A stretch of DNA of 64,000 nt from Eubacterium limosum (GTDB lineage Bacteria > Bacillota > Clostridia > Eubacteriales > Eubacteriaceae). Location: positions 2,356,001 to 2,420,000 of the forward strand of contig NZ_CP019962.1 of assembly GCF_000807675.2 (NCBI RefSeq). The letters are read 5' to 3'. Shown piece after piece: positions 57,230 to 64,000 of the stretch. The stretch's first letter is position 1, and every line of letters begins with the position of its first letter. The notes below the pieces were generated by a model. That model saw only the letters and a program-made list of their open reading frames with translations. It made no database searches and was not told the origin of the DNA. The position numbers and the translations under genes were made by a program.

Positions 57230-57258
57230 TTGATGTTCGTTTAAAGGTAAGGTACAAT
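57230..57258 (+). promoter_or_regulatory. Promoter of the DUF2284 gene
   Basis: TTGATG (57230-57235), 17 bp, TACAAT (57253-57258). Confidence 0.65.
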
Positions 57259-57343
57259 GAATCTAAATGTAAATTTGCTAAAATTTACCCGAACGTTGTA
57301 TCTAATGAGATGAAATTTTGTATAGATGAAAAGAGGTAATGGG

Positions 57344-58873
57344 ATGGATTATATTCACAAATTTAGCATCGGTCCGGTAGAAATGGACAAAATGCTCGAA
57401 GAGTATCATCAACTGCGAAAAACCCGCCGCTACTGCGCGGCTTGTCCCAACTACAACAAATATTGGTCCTGTCCGGACTACGCCTTCGACGAGGCTTTGT
57501 TTTTAAAGGAATTTAAGTATATGTACCTGATTGCCCGAGAATATGAAATTCCACGGGAAGACCGCCAGAAAATCTTCGGTATTCAGCCTGTGGCCGAGTA
57601 CTGCAAGCAGGTTATGCAGGCCATGAAGGTTGAATCATGGAAAGACCTTCTGGACCTGGAGGCAGAATTCCCGGGAACACTGTCTTTAATGCCGGGCAAC
57701 TGCCACGTCTGCGACATTTCCGGAGAAGGTTGCGCCAAGCCAAAGGGGCAGAAGTGCCGCCATCCAGAGCTCATGCGGTTCTCGCTCGAGTCCCTGGGCT
57801 TTGACGTGGACGCCATCTGCAAGTATGAAATCGGCGTGCTCCTGCTCTGGCCAAAGGAAGGCCATCTGCCGGAAAAACTGTGCGCAGTGATGGCTCTTAT
57901 GAGTAATGAGAAGATCCCGATGGATGCCATCAAGGCCCATTTTCCGGATGCTAAAAAGAGCTGGCTGCGTTTTTCGGACACAGCGCCTGAGGCCCGGAAC
58001 GAGGTACGTCCAAGTGTTAAACGCCAGGAGAGCTGGATCGACAATATGAAAAAGCAAAATCTGGAAAAGGCAGAAGATCCTGCCTACAAGCCGCAAAAGA
58101 GCTGGATTGGCTTTAAGAGTGAAGCTTTAGACAGCGGCGACTATGTCAAAGAGCGCCCCTGGCGGGAGGAAGAGCCTGAGGAGGTTCCTGCAGCACCTGA
58201 AGAAACCGTCGCGTTGGTAGAGGAAATGATTGAGTCCAGTGCAGAGCCCGAACCGGCTGTGGAACTGGAAACCATTGTGCCGGAGCCGTCCGCTCAGCCA
58301 GAGACTGTCTCAGAGGACGAAGAAGATTCCAAATACAAATGGCTCGGTTTTAAACGGAGTGTTGAGGAAGCGGAAGAGGAATTTAAAAAGCGTCCGATTC
58401 CAAAATTTAACGTTCCCGAGGAAGAAGAAAAGACTGATGAAAGCGCTGCTGAGGCAACGCAAACAGAAATGGAAGCTCCGGCAGCAGAGACTGTGCCGGA
58501 GATTATGGAAACACCGATGGCCGAACCCGAGCCGGAGCCTGTGCAGCCCGCGCCGGAACATCAACCGGAACCAGCACCAGAACCGCCGGCTCCGGAGCCT
58601 GTTGAGGAAGAAATTGAGCTCCTGGACGCCTCCAGCGTTGCCAATGTGCTGAGTGCCGCCATCGAAATCGCCAAGGATGTTGTCGGCGACGACTTTATTC
58701 CCGAGGAACCCCCGGTATTTAATGAGCCGGAGCCTGTTTCACAGACCGCGGCCACAGAGCCGACACCGGCGGAAGAGGAAGATGACTCTAAATATAAATG
58801 GCTGGGCTTTAAAGCTACGAATCTGGAAGAAGAAGAGGGCTTTAAAAAAGGCGGTTGGAAGAAAAATTATTAA
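57344..58873 (+). CDS. DUF2284 metal-binding protein with WxGFK-repeat tail
   Basis: 509 aa from ATG 57344 (AGAGG upstream). The N-terminal 190 residues are DUF2284, with RYCAACPNYNKYWSCPDYAF and a Cys-rich patch NCHVCDISGEGCAKPKGQKC, a likely metal or cluster site. The rest is Pro/Glu-rich and disordered, with three short motifs KSWIGFK, KYKWLGFK and KYKWLGFK near residues 255, 335 and 480, and a related ESWIDN near 230. Plain DUF2284 proteins are about 180-220 aa, so the tail is unusual. Confidence 0.78.
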   Translation: MDYIHKFSIGPVEMDKMLEEYHQLRKTRRYCAACPNYNKYWSCPDYAFDEALFLKEFKYMYLIAREYEIPREDRQKIFGIQPVAEYCKQVMQAMKVESWKDLLDLEAEFPGTLSLMPGNCHVCDISGEGCAKPKGQKCRHPELMRFSLESLGFDVDAICKYEIGVLLLWPKEGHLPEKLCAVMALMSNEKIPMDAIKAHFPDAKKSWLRFSDTAPEARNEVRPSVKRQESWIDNMKKQNLEKAEDPAYKPQKSWIGFKSEALDSGDYVKERPWREEEPEEVPAAPEETVALVEEMIESSAEPEPAVELETIVPEPSAQPETVSEDEEDSKYKWLGFKRSVEEAEEEFKKRPIPKFNVPEEEEKTDESAAEATQTEMEAPAAETVPEIMETPMAEPEPEPVQPAPEHQPEPAPEPPAPEPVEEEIELLDASSVANVLSAAIEIAKDVVGDDFIPEEPPVFNEPEPVSQTAATEPTPAEEEDDSKYKWLGFKATNLEEEEGFKKGGWKKNY

Positions 58874-58890
58874 GCTGAAGGAGTGGTAAT

Positions 58891-59445
58891 ATGAACCAAG
58901 CACTCATTCTGATTGACTATACCTGTGATTTTGTAGCGCCTGACGGTAAGCTGACCGCCGGGGCGCCGGCCCAGGCCATTGATGAAAATCTGGCAGCCGC
59001 CATCGGAGAAACGATTGAGGCGGGTGGCATGGTCTTTGTAGTGAATGACCTGCATCTGGAAAACGACGGGAGCCACCCCGAAACCGCGCTGTTTCCGCCC
59101 CACAATCTTTTGGGAAGCCCGGGCAGAGAGGTATATGGAAAGACCGCTGAAAAGCTGCGGACGTACCAGACGCTTGAAAACAGGCAGGTTTTCTATATGG
59201 ATAAGTTCCGCTATTCGGCCTTTGCGGGGACAGCACTGGATATCCTGCTCAGGCAGAACCATATCCAGAAGTTGGAGTTGGCCGGTGTGTGCACAGACAT
59301 CTGTGTGCTGCACACTGCCATCAGCGCCTATAATCTGGGTTATGAGGTCACGGTTCACAAAAACCGTGTGGCAAGCTTTAATGCAGAGGGTCACAAATGG
59401 GCCCTGGAGCATTTTAAATCGTCACTGGGATTTACAGTAGTATAA
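58891..59445 (+). CDS. Isochorismatase-family cysteine hydrolase
   Basis: The 184-aa protein has the Asp in ALILIDYTCDFV, the Lys in FYMDKFRYSAFAGTAL and the nucleophile Cys in LAGVCTDICVLHTA near residue 132, with the cis-peptide motif before it. Family members hydrolyse amides such as nicotinamide or isochorismate-like substrates; the substrate is unknown. It follows the DUF2284 gene by 17 bp and precedes mtnP by 19 bp, so the three form an operon. Confidence 0.85.
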   Translation: MNQALILIDYTCDFVAPDGKLTAGAPAQAIDENLAAAIGETIEAGGMVFVVNDLHLENDGSHPETALFPPHNLLGSPGREVYGKTAEKLRTYQTLENRQVFYMDKFRYSAFAGTALDILLRQNHIQKLELAGVCTDICVLHTAISAYNLGYEVTVHKNRVASFNAEGHKWALEHFKSSLGFTVV

Positions 59446-59464
59446 AGAAACAAGGAGATAAGCA

Positions 59465-60217
59465 ATGTTATATTATAAAGCAGATATCGGCGTGATCGGT
59501 GGTTCCGGTCTCTATGAGCTGTATCCGGACGTTAAAAAAATTGATGTGGATACACCCTATGGCAAAACCTCCGATGCCATCAGCCTGGTAACCGTCGGGG
59601 ACAAAAAGGTGGCCTTTATGCCAAGACATGGAAAGGACCATACTCTGAACCCATCCGAAATTAACTACCGGGCCAACATCGACGCTTTTGCTCAGCTGGG
59701 AATCCGGGCGTTGATCTCACCCTGCTGCGTGGGTTCGCTGCGTCCGGAAATCGCACCTGGCGATTTTGTAGTCACAGACCAGTTTATCAACATGACCTCA
59801 GGCCGCAAGGATACTTTTAACGAGTCCCCCAATGTGGTCCACCTGAGCTCAGCAGATCCCTACGATTCCGGACTCCGCCAGATTGCCCTTGAGGAAGCCG
59901 AAAAACTGGGGATCAAAACCCATGACGGCGGCACTGTTGTGGTGGTCAACGGACCACGGTTCTCAACCCGTGCCGAAAGCCGCATGTTTGCCATGATGGG
60001 CGCAGATGTCGTCAATATGACCCAGTATCCGGAGGGCTACCTGTGTCTGGAAAAGGGGATTCCGGTTGTCAACATTGCCCTGATCACCGACTATGACGCC
60101 GGTCTCGAGGGGCGCCCGGACATCAAGCCTGTGCAGGCTGAGGATGTAGCGCGTGTGCTCGAGGATAACAATGACCGGGTAAAACAGCTGATTTTTAAGA
60201 TGATTGAACGAATATAG
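59465..60217 (+). CDS. mtnP: S-methyl-5'-thioadenosine phosphorylase
   Basis: The 250-aa protein has the phosphate loop GVIGGSGLYEL, FMPRHGKDHTLNPSEINYRA and ISPCCVGSLRPEIAPGDFV, with the purine-pocket motif NMTQYPEGYLCLE typical of MTA rather than inosine phosphorylases. It splits methylthioadenosine, the by-product of polyamine synthesis and radical SAM reactions, to adenine and methylthioribose-1-phosphate. The product feeds MtnA, encoded 316 bp downstream. Confidence 0.92.
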   Translation: MLYYKADIGVIGGSGLYELYPDVKKIDVDTPYGKTSDAISLVTVGDKKVAFMPRHGKDHTLNPSEINYRANIDAFAQLGIRALISPCCVGSLRPEIAPGDFVVTDQFINMTSGRKDTFNESPNVVHLSSADPYDSGLRQIALEEAEKLGIKTHDGGTVVVVNGPRFSTRAESRMFAMMGADVVNMTQYPEGYLCLEKGIPVVNIALITDYDAGLEGRPDIKPVQAEDVARVLEDNNDRVKQLIFKMIERI

Positions 60218-60533
60218 AAAAAGTTACCTCCCTTAAGTATAGGTGAGGTTAGACTGTCAAAGAGTTGGCGCAGCGTGAGGCTGCGCCTTTTATCCAGATA
60301 AGGAAAAAGGTCCAGGCGCTGCGGATAACGGTCAGGAATCGTGCCGTTTTACTGGAACAGCCGGACACTGGAGGGATCAGGCACCAACTTTAGTGAAGAA
60401 GATACAGGTGTGAGTGCAGTGCCCGCAGGACACTTTTTTCTTCCTTAGGTAAAAGGCTTCGTCTCACAGTTTTTGACACTCTGCCCTCCCTTAACCAAGG
60501 GAGGCTTTTTCAGATACCGAGAAAGGAAGAACC
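60218..60533. other. Structured gap between mtnP and mtnA
   Basis: GGCGCAGC/GCTGCGCC (about 60,266-60,286) is a terminator for mtnP, and CCTCCCTT/AAGGGAGG (about 60,483-60,502) with five T lies just before mtnA. Between them nested pairings TCCAG/CTGGA and ACGG/CCGT (60,311-60,355) and GTGCC/GGCAC suggest an RNA structure. No S-box SAM riboswitch pattern was found. Confidence 0.45.
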
Positions 60534-61568
60534 ATGAAACCTGTTTATTATGAAAACGGCGCTTTAAAAATGCTTGACCAGACCCTTCTGCCAACTGAGG
60601 AGGTAACGCACAGTTACACCGACTACCGTGAGATTGCAACAGCCATTGTGGATATGATTGTCCGCGGCGCGCCGGCCATTGGTGTTACCGCCGGATACGG
60701 CGTTTATTTCGGCGCTCTGGAATTTAAAGAGCTGCCGCGGGAGGCTTTCTTAAAGGAAATGGAGACAGTCTGCCAGGTGCTCCGGGCAACACGGCCAACT
60801 GCGGTCAATCTGTTCTGGGCAGTGGACCGGATGGAAGGCGTGATCGAAAACAACGCGGAAAAAACACCGGCAGAGATCACAGCGCTTCTAAAAACCGAGG
60901 CAGATGCCATTTGCAGTGAAGATATCCAGATGTGTCGGGATATGGGCGCATACGGTGCGGAGCTGATCCACCGCAAGGATACCATTCTGACCCACTGCAA
61001 TGCGGGCGCTCTCGCCACAGCGGATTACGGGACAGCGCTCGGCGTTGTGCGTGCCGCCTGGGAGGCAGGCAAGGAGATCTCCGTCTATGCCGACGAGACA
61101 AGGCCTTTTCTGCAGGGAGCCCGCCTGACAGCCTATGAGCTTCACAAAGACGGTATTCCTGTCACGCTGATCACAGACAATATGGCTGGCTGGATGATGA
61201 AGCAGGGGAAAATCGACTGTGTGGTGGTAGGTGCAGACCGCATTGCCCGAAATGGTGATGTGGCTAATAAGATCGGAACCTACAGCGTCTCCATTCTGGC
61301 AAAGGCCCACGGCATTCCCTTCTATGTGGCAGCGCCAACCTCAACCATTGATTTTAATATGTGGTCCGGCGATGATATTGTCATTGAAGAACGGGATACC
61401 CGGGAAATCAGCCATATCAAGGGGCAGCAGATCGCGCCGGACGGTGTGCGCATGGAAAACCCGGCCTTTGACGTTACCCCGCATCAGAATGTTACAGCAA
61501 TCATCACAGAAAAGGGCGTCGTGTATCCGCCCTTTGACCTGAGCATACCCAGGCTTCAGGACAAATAG
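60534..61568 (+). CDS. mtnA: S-methyl-5-thioribose-1-phosphate isomerase
   Basis: The 344-aa protein has VRGAPAIGVTAGYG, the catalytic Cys in ILTHCNAGALAT near residue 160 and the catalytic Asp in GADRIARNGDVANKIGTY near 240, as in MtnA rather than regulatory eIF2B subunits. It converts methylthioribose-1-phosphate to methylthioribulose-1-phosphate. No mtnB-E genes follow in the window, so the pathway may end in the dihydroxyacetone-phosphate shunt or be completed elsewhere (inference). Confidence 0.93.
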   Translation: MKPVYYENGALKMLDQTLLPTEEVTHSYTDYREIATAIVDMIVRGAPAIGVTAGYGVYFGALEFKELPREAFLKEMETVCQVLRATRPTAVNLFWAVDRMEGVIENNAEKTPAEITALLKTEADAICSEDIQMCRDMGAYGAELIHRKDTILTHCNAGALATADYGTALGVVRAAWEAGKEISVYADETRPFLQGARLTAYELHKDGIPVTLITDNMAGWMMKQGKIDCVVVGADRIARNGDVANKIGTYSVSILAKAHGIPFYVAAPTSTIDFNMWSGDDIVIEERDTREISHIKGQQIAPDGVRMENPAFDVTPHQNVTAIITEKGVVYPPFDLSIPRLQDK

Positions 61569-61577
61569 GGGAAGCCG

Positions 61578-62360
61578 ATGAAATACAGTATGTTTTCGTG
61601 GTTTGGCTATTTCATGCCTTTTGAAGAGCGCATTGACGTGATCAAAGAAGCTGGTTTTGACGAGGTGATGATTTCCTGGGAGGACGAGTGTGAGCCCTAT
61701 TATCTGGAGAAGGAAAAATTCCCGGATATTGTGCGGAGCAAGGGGCTTGGGATCACCAACATTCACGCGCCTTTTATCGGCTATAACGATATCTGGGAAA
61801 AGGGATCTGCGGAAACCCGGGCGCTTTTAGACACATTTGTCAGCTTTGTTCGGGACTGCCATACCTTTGAAATCTCGACTGTGGTGGTACACACCAATGA
61901 TCTGGATCTTGGCCCTTATAAATGGGAAAACGGGCTGGCCTTTTTTTCTGAGCTGGCGGAGGCCGGAGAGAAGTACAGTGTCAATATCGCCGTTGAAAAT
62001 GTGTCGCGTCCGTTTTTGCTGAAGGGGCTGCTGGACGCCATCCATGCCGATCATTTTGGGATGTGCTATGACAGCTCCCATGATTATATGCTGCCCTGCG
62101 GCAGGGGAAGGATTCTGAAAGCGTACAAGGATCGTATTAAGGCACTGCATCTGTCCGACAATGACCTACAGATTGACAGGCACTGGATACCGGGTGAGGG
62201 GGAAATTCCTTTCTGCGAGGTTATGCCTGAGATCCTGAGTACCGGTGTGGATTTTATTTCCTACGAGGTCATTGCTAACGACGAATGGAAAAAGCGGGAG
62301 CCCCTTGACTTCTGCCGTGCAGTTCGGAGCAGTCTGGATCTGGATAACAATAATTTCTAA
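61578..62360 (+). CDS. Sugar phosphate isomerase/epimerase family protein
   Basis: The 260-aa TIM-barrel protein has FDEVMISWEDECEPYY, NIHAPFIGY, VVVHTNDLD, IAVENVSRPF, FGMCYDSSHDYM and IKALHLSDNDLQIDRH. It retains the Glu, His and Asp metal ligands of the xylose isomerase-like/AP endonuclease 2 superfamily. It follows mtnA by 9 bp, so it may act on methylthioribulose-phosphate or a derived sugar, but the substrate is not known. Confidence 0.82.
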   Translation: MKYSMFSWFGYFMPFEERIDVIKEAGFDEVMISWEDECEPYYLEKEKFPDIVRSKGLGITNIHAPFIGYNDIWEKGSAETRALLDTFVSFVRDCHTFEISTVVVHTNDLDLGPYKWENGLAFFSELAEAGEKYSVNIAVENVSRPFLLKGLLDAIHADHFGMCYDSSHDYMLPCGRGRILKAYKDRIKALHLSDNDLQIDRHWIPGEGEIPFCEVMPEILSTGVDFISYEVIANDEWKKREPLDFCRAVRSSLDLDNNNF

Positions 62361-62411
62361 TTGCACAATTCGGGGATTTGTGCTAAACTTCAATTAATAA
62401 CTTAATGATGC

Positions 62412-62560
62412 TGTTTTGTTAGAGGAAAGCGGTTGAAATCCGCTACAGCCCCCGCTACTGTAATTGCAGACAAGATCCTCATAGACCACTGTCAGGCGTA
62501 TCCTGATGGGAAGGGAGGATGGAGAAGGAAGCAAGAGTCAGGACACTTGAAGCAAAGCGA
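62412..62560 (+). ncRNA. Cobalamin riboswitch
   Basis: GAGGAAAGCGGTTGAAATCC followed by CAGCCCCCGCTACTGT is the conserved core. It is followed by ACCACTGTCAGGC, GATGGGAAGGGAGGATGG and GAAGCAAGAGTCAGGACAC (B12-box region). A hairpin AGAGGATT/AATCCGGCCTCT follows (62,583-62,613). It should repress the corrinoid import genes when B12 is plentiful. Confidence 0.93.
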
Positions 62561-62673
62561 TATAATCACTTCGGAGGGAAGTAGAGGATTGTATATTTTC
62601 ATAATCCGGCCTCTCTCGTGGGGTCGGTTTTCTTTGTTTTAAGCCGTTTTAAATTTATTTTATGGAGGGACCA

Positions 62674-63624
62674 ATGAAAAAGAGTGTGTTGAAAAGTTTG
62701 CTGATGGCTCTGGCCTGCGCGGCGCTTTTGTTTGGCGCGGCAGGTTGTGCTCAGAAAGGCCAGAAGGGCGGAGAAGCTTCCGGCGCAGTTACCGGAGAAA
62801 CAGCTTATCCTGTGTCCGTTAGCGACGATTTGGGCAACAATGTGGAAATCGAAAAGGAACCCACAAAAATCGTGTCTTTGTCGCCTGCGAATACAGAAAT
62901 CCTGTTTGCGCTGGGTGTGGGTGACAAGGTTGTCGGGCGGACCGATTACTGCAATTATCCCGAGGAAGCCGCCCAGGTAGCGGCCATCGGCGATTACAAT
63001 AATCCCAATGTGGAAAAGATCATTTCCCTTGCCCCGGATGTTGTTTTGGCAGGTGATCTGATCAGCGACGATGTCCGCAGTCAGATTGAAGCTACTGGCG
63101 CGAAGGTCATTACCTTTACCCCCATGTCTGTAGACGCGGTGGAAAGCACGATTATCAATATCGGCAAAGTGGTCAACGCCAATGACAAAGCTAAGGAAAT
63201 CACAGACAGCATGACTAAAAAATACGATGAAATCAAGGAAAAGGCCGTGGCAGCCAATCCGCAGAAATCGGTCTTTATTGATATCGGCGGCTACTACAGC
63301 GCTGGAGACAACTCACTGCTGGGCAACATGCTCAAGGATATCAATGCCAAGAACATCGCCTCCGATGCCGGCACAGACTGGCCGCAGCTGAGCGTTGAGC
63401 AGATCATCGCAAAGAATCCGGACGTCTATGTGTCTTTCTTTACCACACCAGATGAAATTAAAAAGGTACCAGGCTTTGACCAGGTCAACGCGGTTAAGAA
63501 TGACGCCATTGTTTATTATGAAATGCTCTCTCCGGACAGCGACCTGATCCAGCGTCCGGGACCGCGTATTGTCGATGGGCTGGAGCTGCTGGCTACAGCC
63601 GTTTACCCGGATCAGTTTAAGTAG
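62674..63624 (+). CDS. btuF: Corrinoid ABC transporter substrate-binding lipoprotein (BtuF-like)
   Basis: 316 aa from ATG 62674 (GGAGGGA upstream). A lipoprotein signal with lipobox FGAAGC is followed by the helical-backbone binding fold: KIVSLSPANTEILFALGVGD, VVGRTDYCNYPEEA and DVVLAGDLISDDVRSQIEAT. The family binds B12, haem or siderophores; the cobalamin riboswitch upstream and the permease gene downstream point to a corrinoid. A CCGCAGGC/GCCTGCGG hairpin separates it from the permease gene. Confidence 0.9.
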   Translation: MKKSVLKSLLMALACAALLFGAAGCAQKGQKGGEASGAVTGETAYPVSVSDDLGNNVEIEKEPTKIVSLSPANTEILFALGVGDKVVGRTDYCNYPEEAAQVAAIGDYNNPNVEKIISLAPDVVLAGDLISDDVRSQIEATGAKVITFTPMSVDAVESTIINIGKVVNANDKAKEITDSMTKKYDEIKEKAVAANPQKSVFIDIGGYYSAGDNSLLGNMLKDINAKNIASDAGTDWPQLSVEQIIAKNPDVYVSFFTTPDEIKKVPGFDQVNAVKNDAIVYYEMLSPDSDLIQRPGPRIVDGLELLATAVYPDQFK

Positions 63625-63694
63625 AAAGATTTTTCCGCAGGCAGGCGTTTGCCGCCTGCGGAGGTTTTAAACAGACGGTTAAGAAAGAGGACGG

Positions 63695-64000
63695 ATGAAA
63701 ACAAAGTTGAAAAGATATGCGATGCCCTTATCCATTGTGGGGTGCCTGATCTTAATTTATTTATGCACCATCGTAGGCATTACCTCCATTCCTTTTGGCG
63801 AAGCCAACAGAATTTTACTGCACGAGGTTCTGCACCTGCCTGTTAATATGGAGGGTATATCAGCTGGTAATATTGCGATTATCTGGAATGTCCGGCTGCC
63901 AAGAGTCATTTTGGGCTTTCTGACAGGCGGAGCACTGGCAGTCTGTGGTGCTGCCTACCAGGGGATTTTCAAGAACCCCATGGCAGACCCTTTTATCCTT
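63695..64000 (+). CDS. btuC: FecCD/BtuC-type permease, 3' truncated by the window
   Basis: ATG 63695 follows AAGAGGA. The 102 visible residues show the first membrane helix (LSIVGCLILIYLCTIVGITS) and the highly conserved block WNVRLPRVILGFLTGGALAV with CGAAYQGIFKNPMADPFIL, diagnostic of FecCD permeases for B12 and siderophores. It is the second gene of the B12-controlled operon; the ATPase gene is expected beyond the window. Confidence 0.92.
   Translation, partial: MKTKLKRYAMPLSIVGCLILIYLCTIVGITSIPFGEANRILLHEVLHLPVNMEGISAGNIAIIWNVRLPRVILGFLTGGALAVCGAAYQGIFKNPMADPFIL

Overview
The window looks like chromosome of an anaerobic, cobalamin-using Firmicute. The combination of a GGGtGRT/NifU-like pair, a DUF2284 protein, a LarC1 fragment, MtnP/MtnA and a riboswitch-controlled corrinoid uptake locus suggests an acetogen of the Eubacterium limosum/callanderi type. 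The genus is an inference from gene content; no rRNA or tRNA gene was seen.

Host left arm (1-19,640). The window opens inside a nickel-pincer-cofactor gene (LarC1). A PD-(D/E)XK (Rpn-type) gene follows, bounded by two identical 33-bp terminator sequences, then a GNAT/YoaP acetyltransferase and an SRPBCC protein. A leftward magnesium locus holds two MgtA-type P-type ATPases, MgtC, two small membrane proteins and a receiver-less winged-helix regulator. Both magnesium transcription units are preceded by the same CTTGCG tandem repeats. At 10.97 kb a perfect promoter and a fluoride riboswitch with terminator precede two tandem MutS-like ATPases and a dynamin-like GTPase. A second fluoride aptamer begins a few bases after the GTPase stop codon and precedes a 20-codon ORF. 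A third precedes an unknown 122-aa protein, and a fourth structured leader of another class precedes a DUF6431 protein. A GC-rich phage-derived cassette follows (Rha/KilAC, replication-type winged helix, XRE).

Prophage (about 19,640-55,279; 35.6 kb). A large serine recombinase lies at the left end. A shared TAAAATT core, inverted GCGGG/CCCGC flanks in the reconstructed empty site and dyad symmetry in the reconstructed phage site identify the ends. The order is: recombinase, face-to-face promoters with a small RNA, DUF4041/GIY-YIG protein, CI-like S24 repressor, operators, Cro-like protein, Rha, many microgenes, recombination and replication genes (Gp157, Rad52-like, SSB, DnaD-like, helicase loader), small zinc-binding accessory genes, ArpU-like regulator, DNA methylase, HNH, terminase, portal, head, tail (with a canonical -1 frameshift), holin and GH25 endolysin. 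A type I toxin-antitoxin-like locus and a lysogenic orphan gene sit at the right end. Terminase, portal and minor head genes (36.1-39.2 kb) carry many small frame shifts, either assembly error or recent decay.

Host right arm (55,280-64,000). Leftward GGGtGRT and NifU-like genes diverge from a DUF2284 protein with a Pro/Glu tail carrying WxGFK motifs. Then come an isochorismatase-like hydrolase, MtnP and MtnA (methylthioadenosine salvage), a TIM-barrel isomerase, a cobalamin riboswitch, and the BtuF and BtuC genes of a corrinoid ABC importer that runs off the window.
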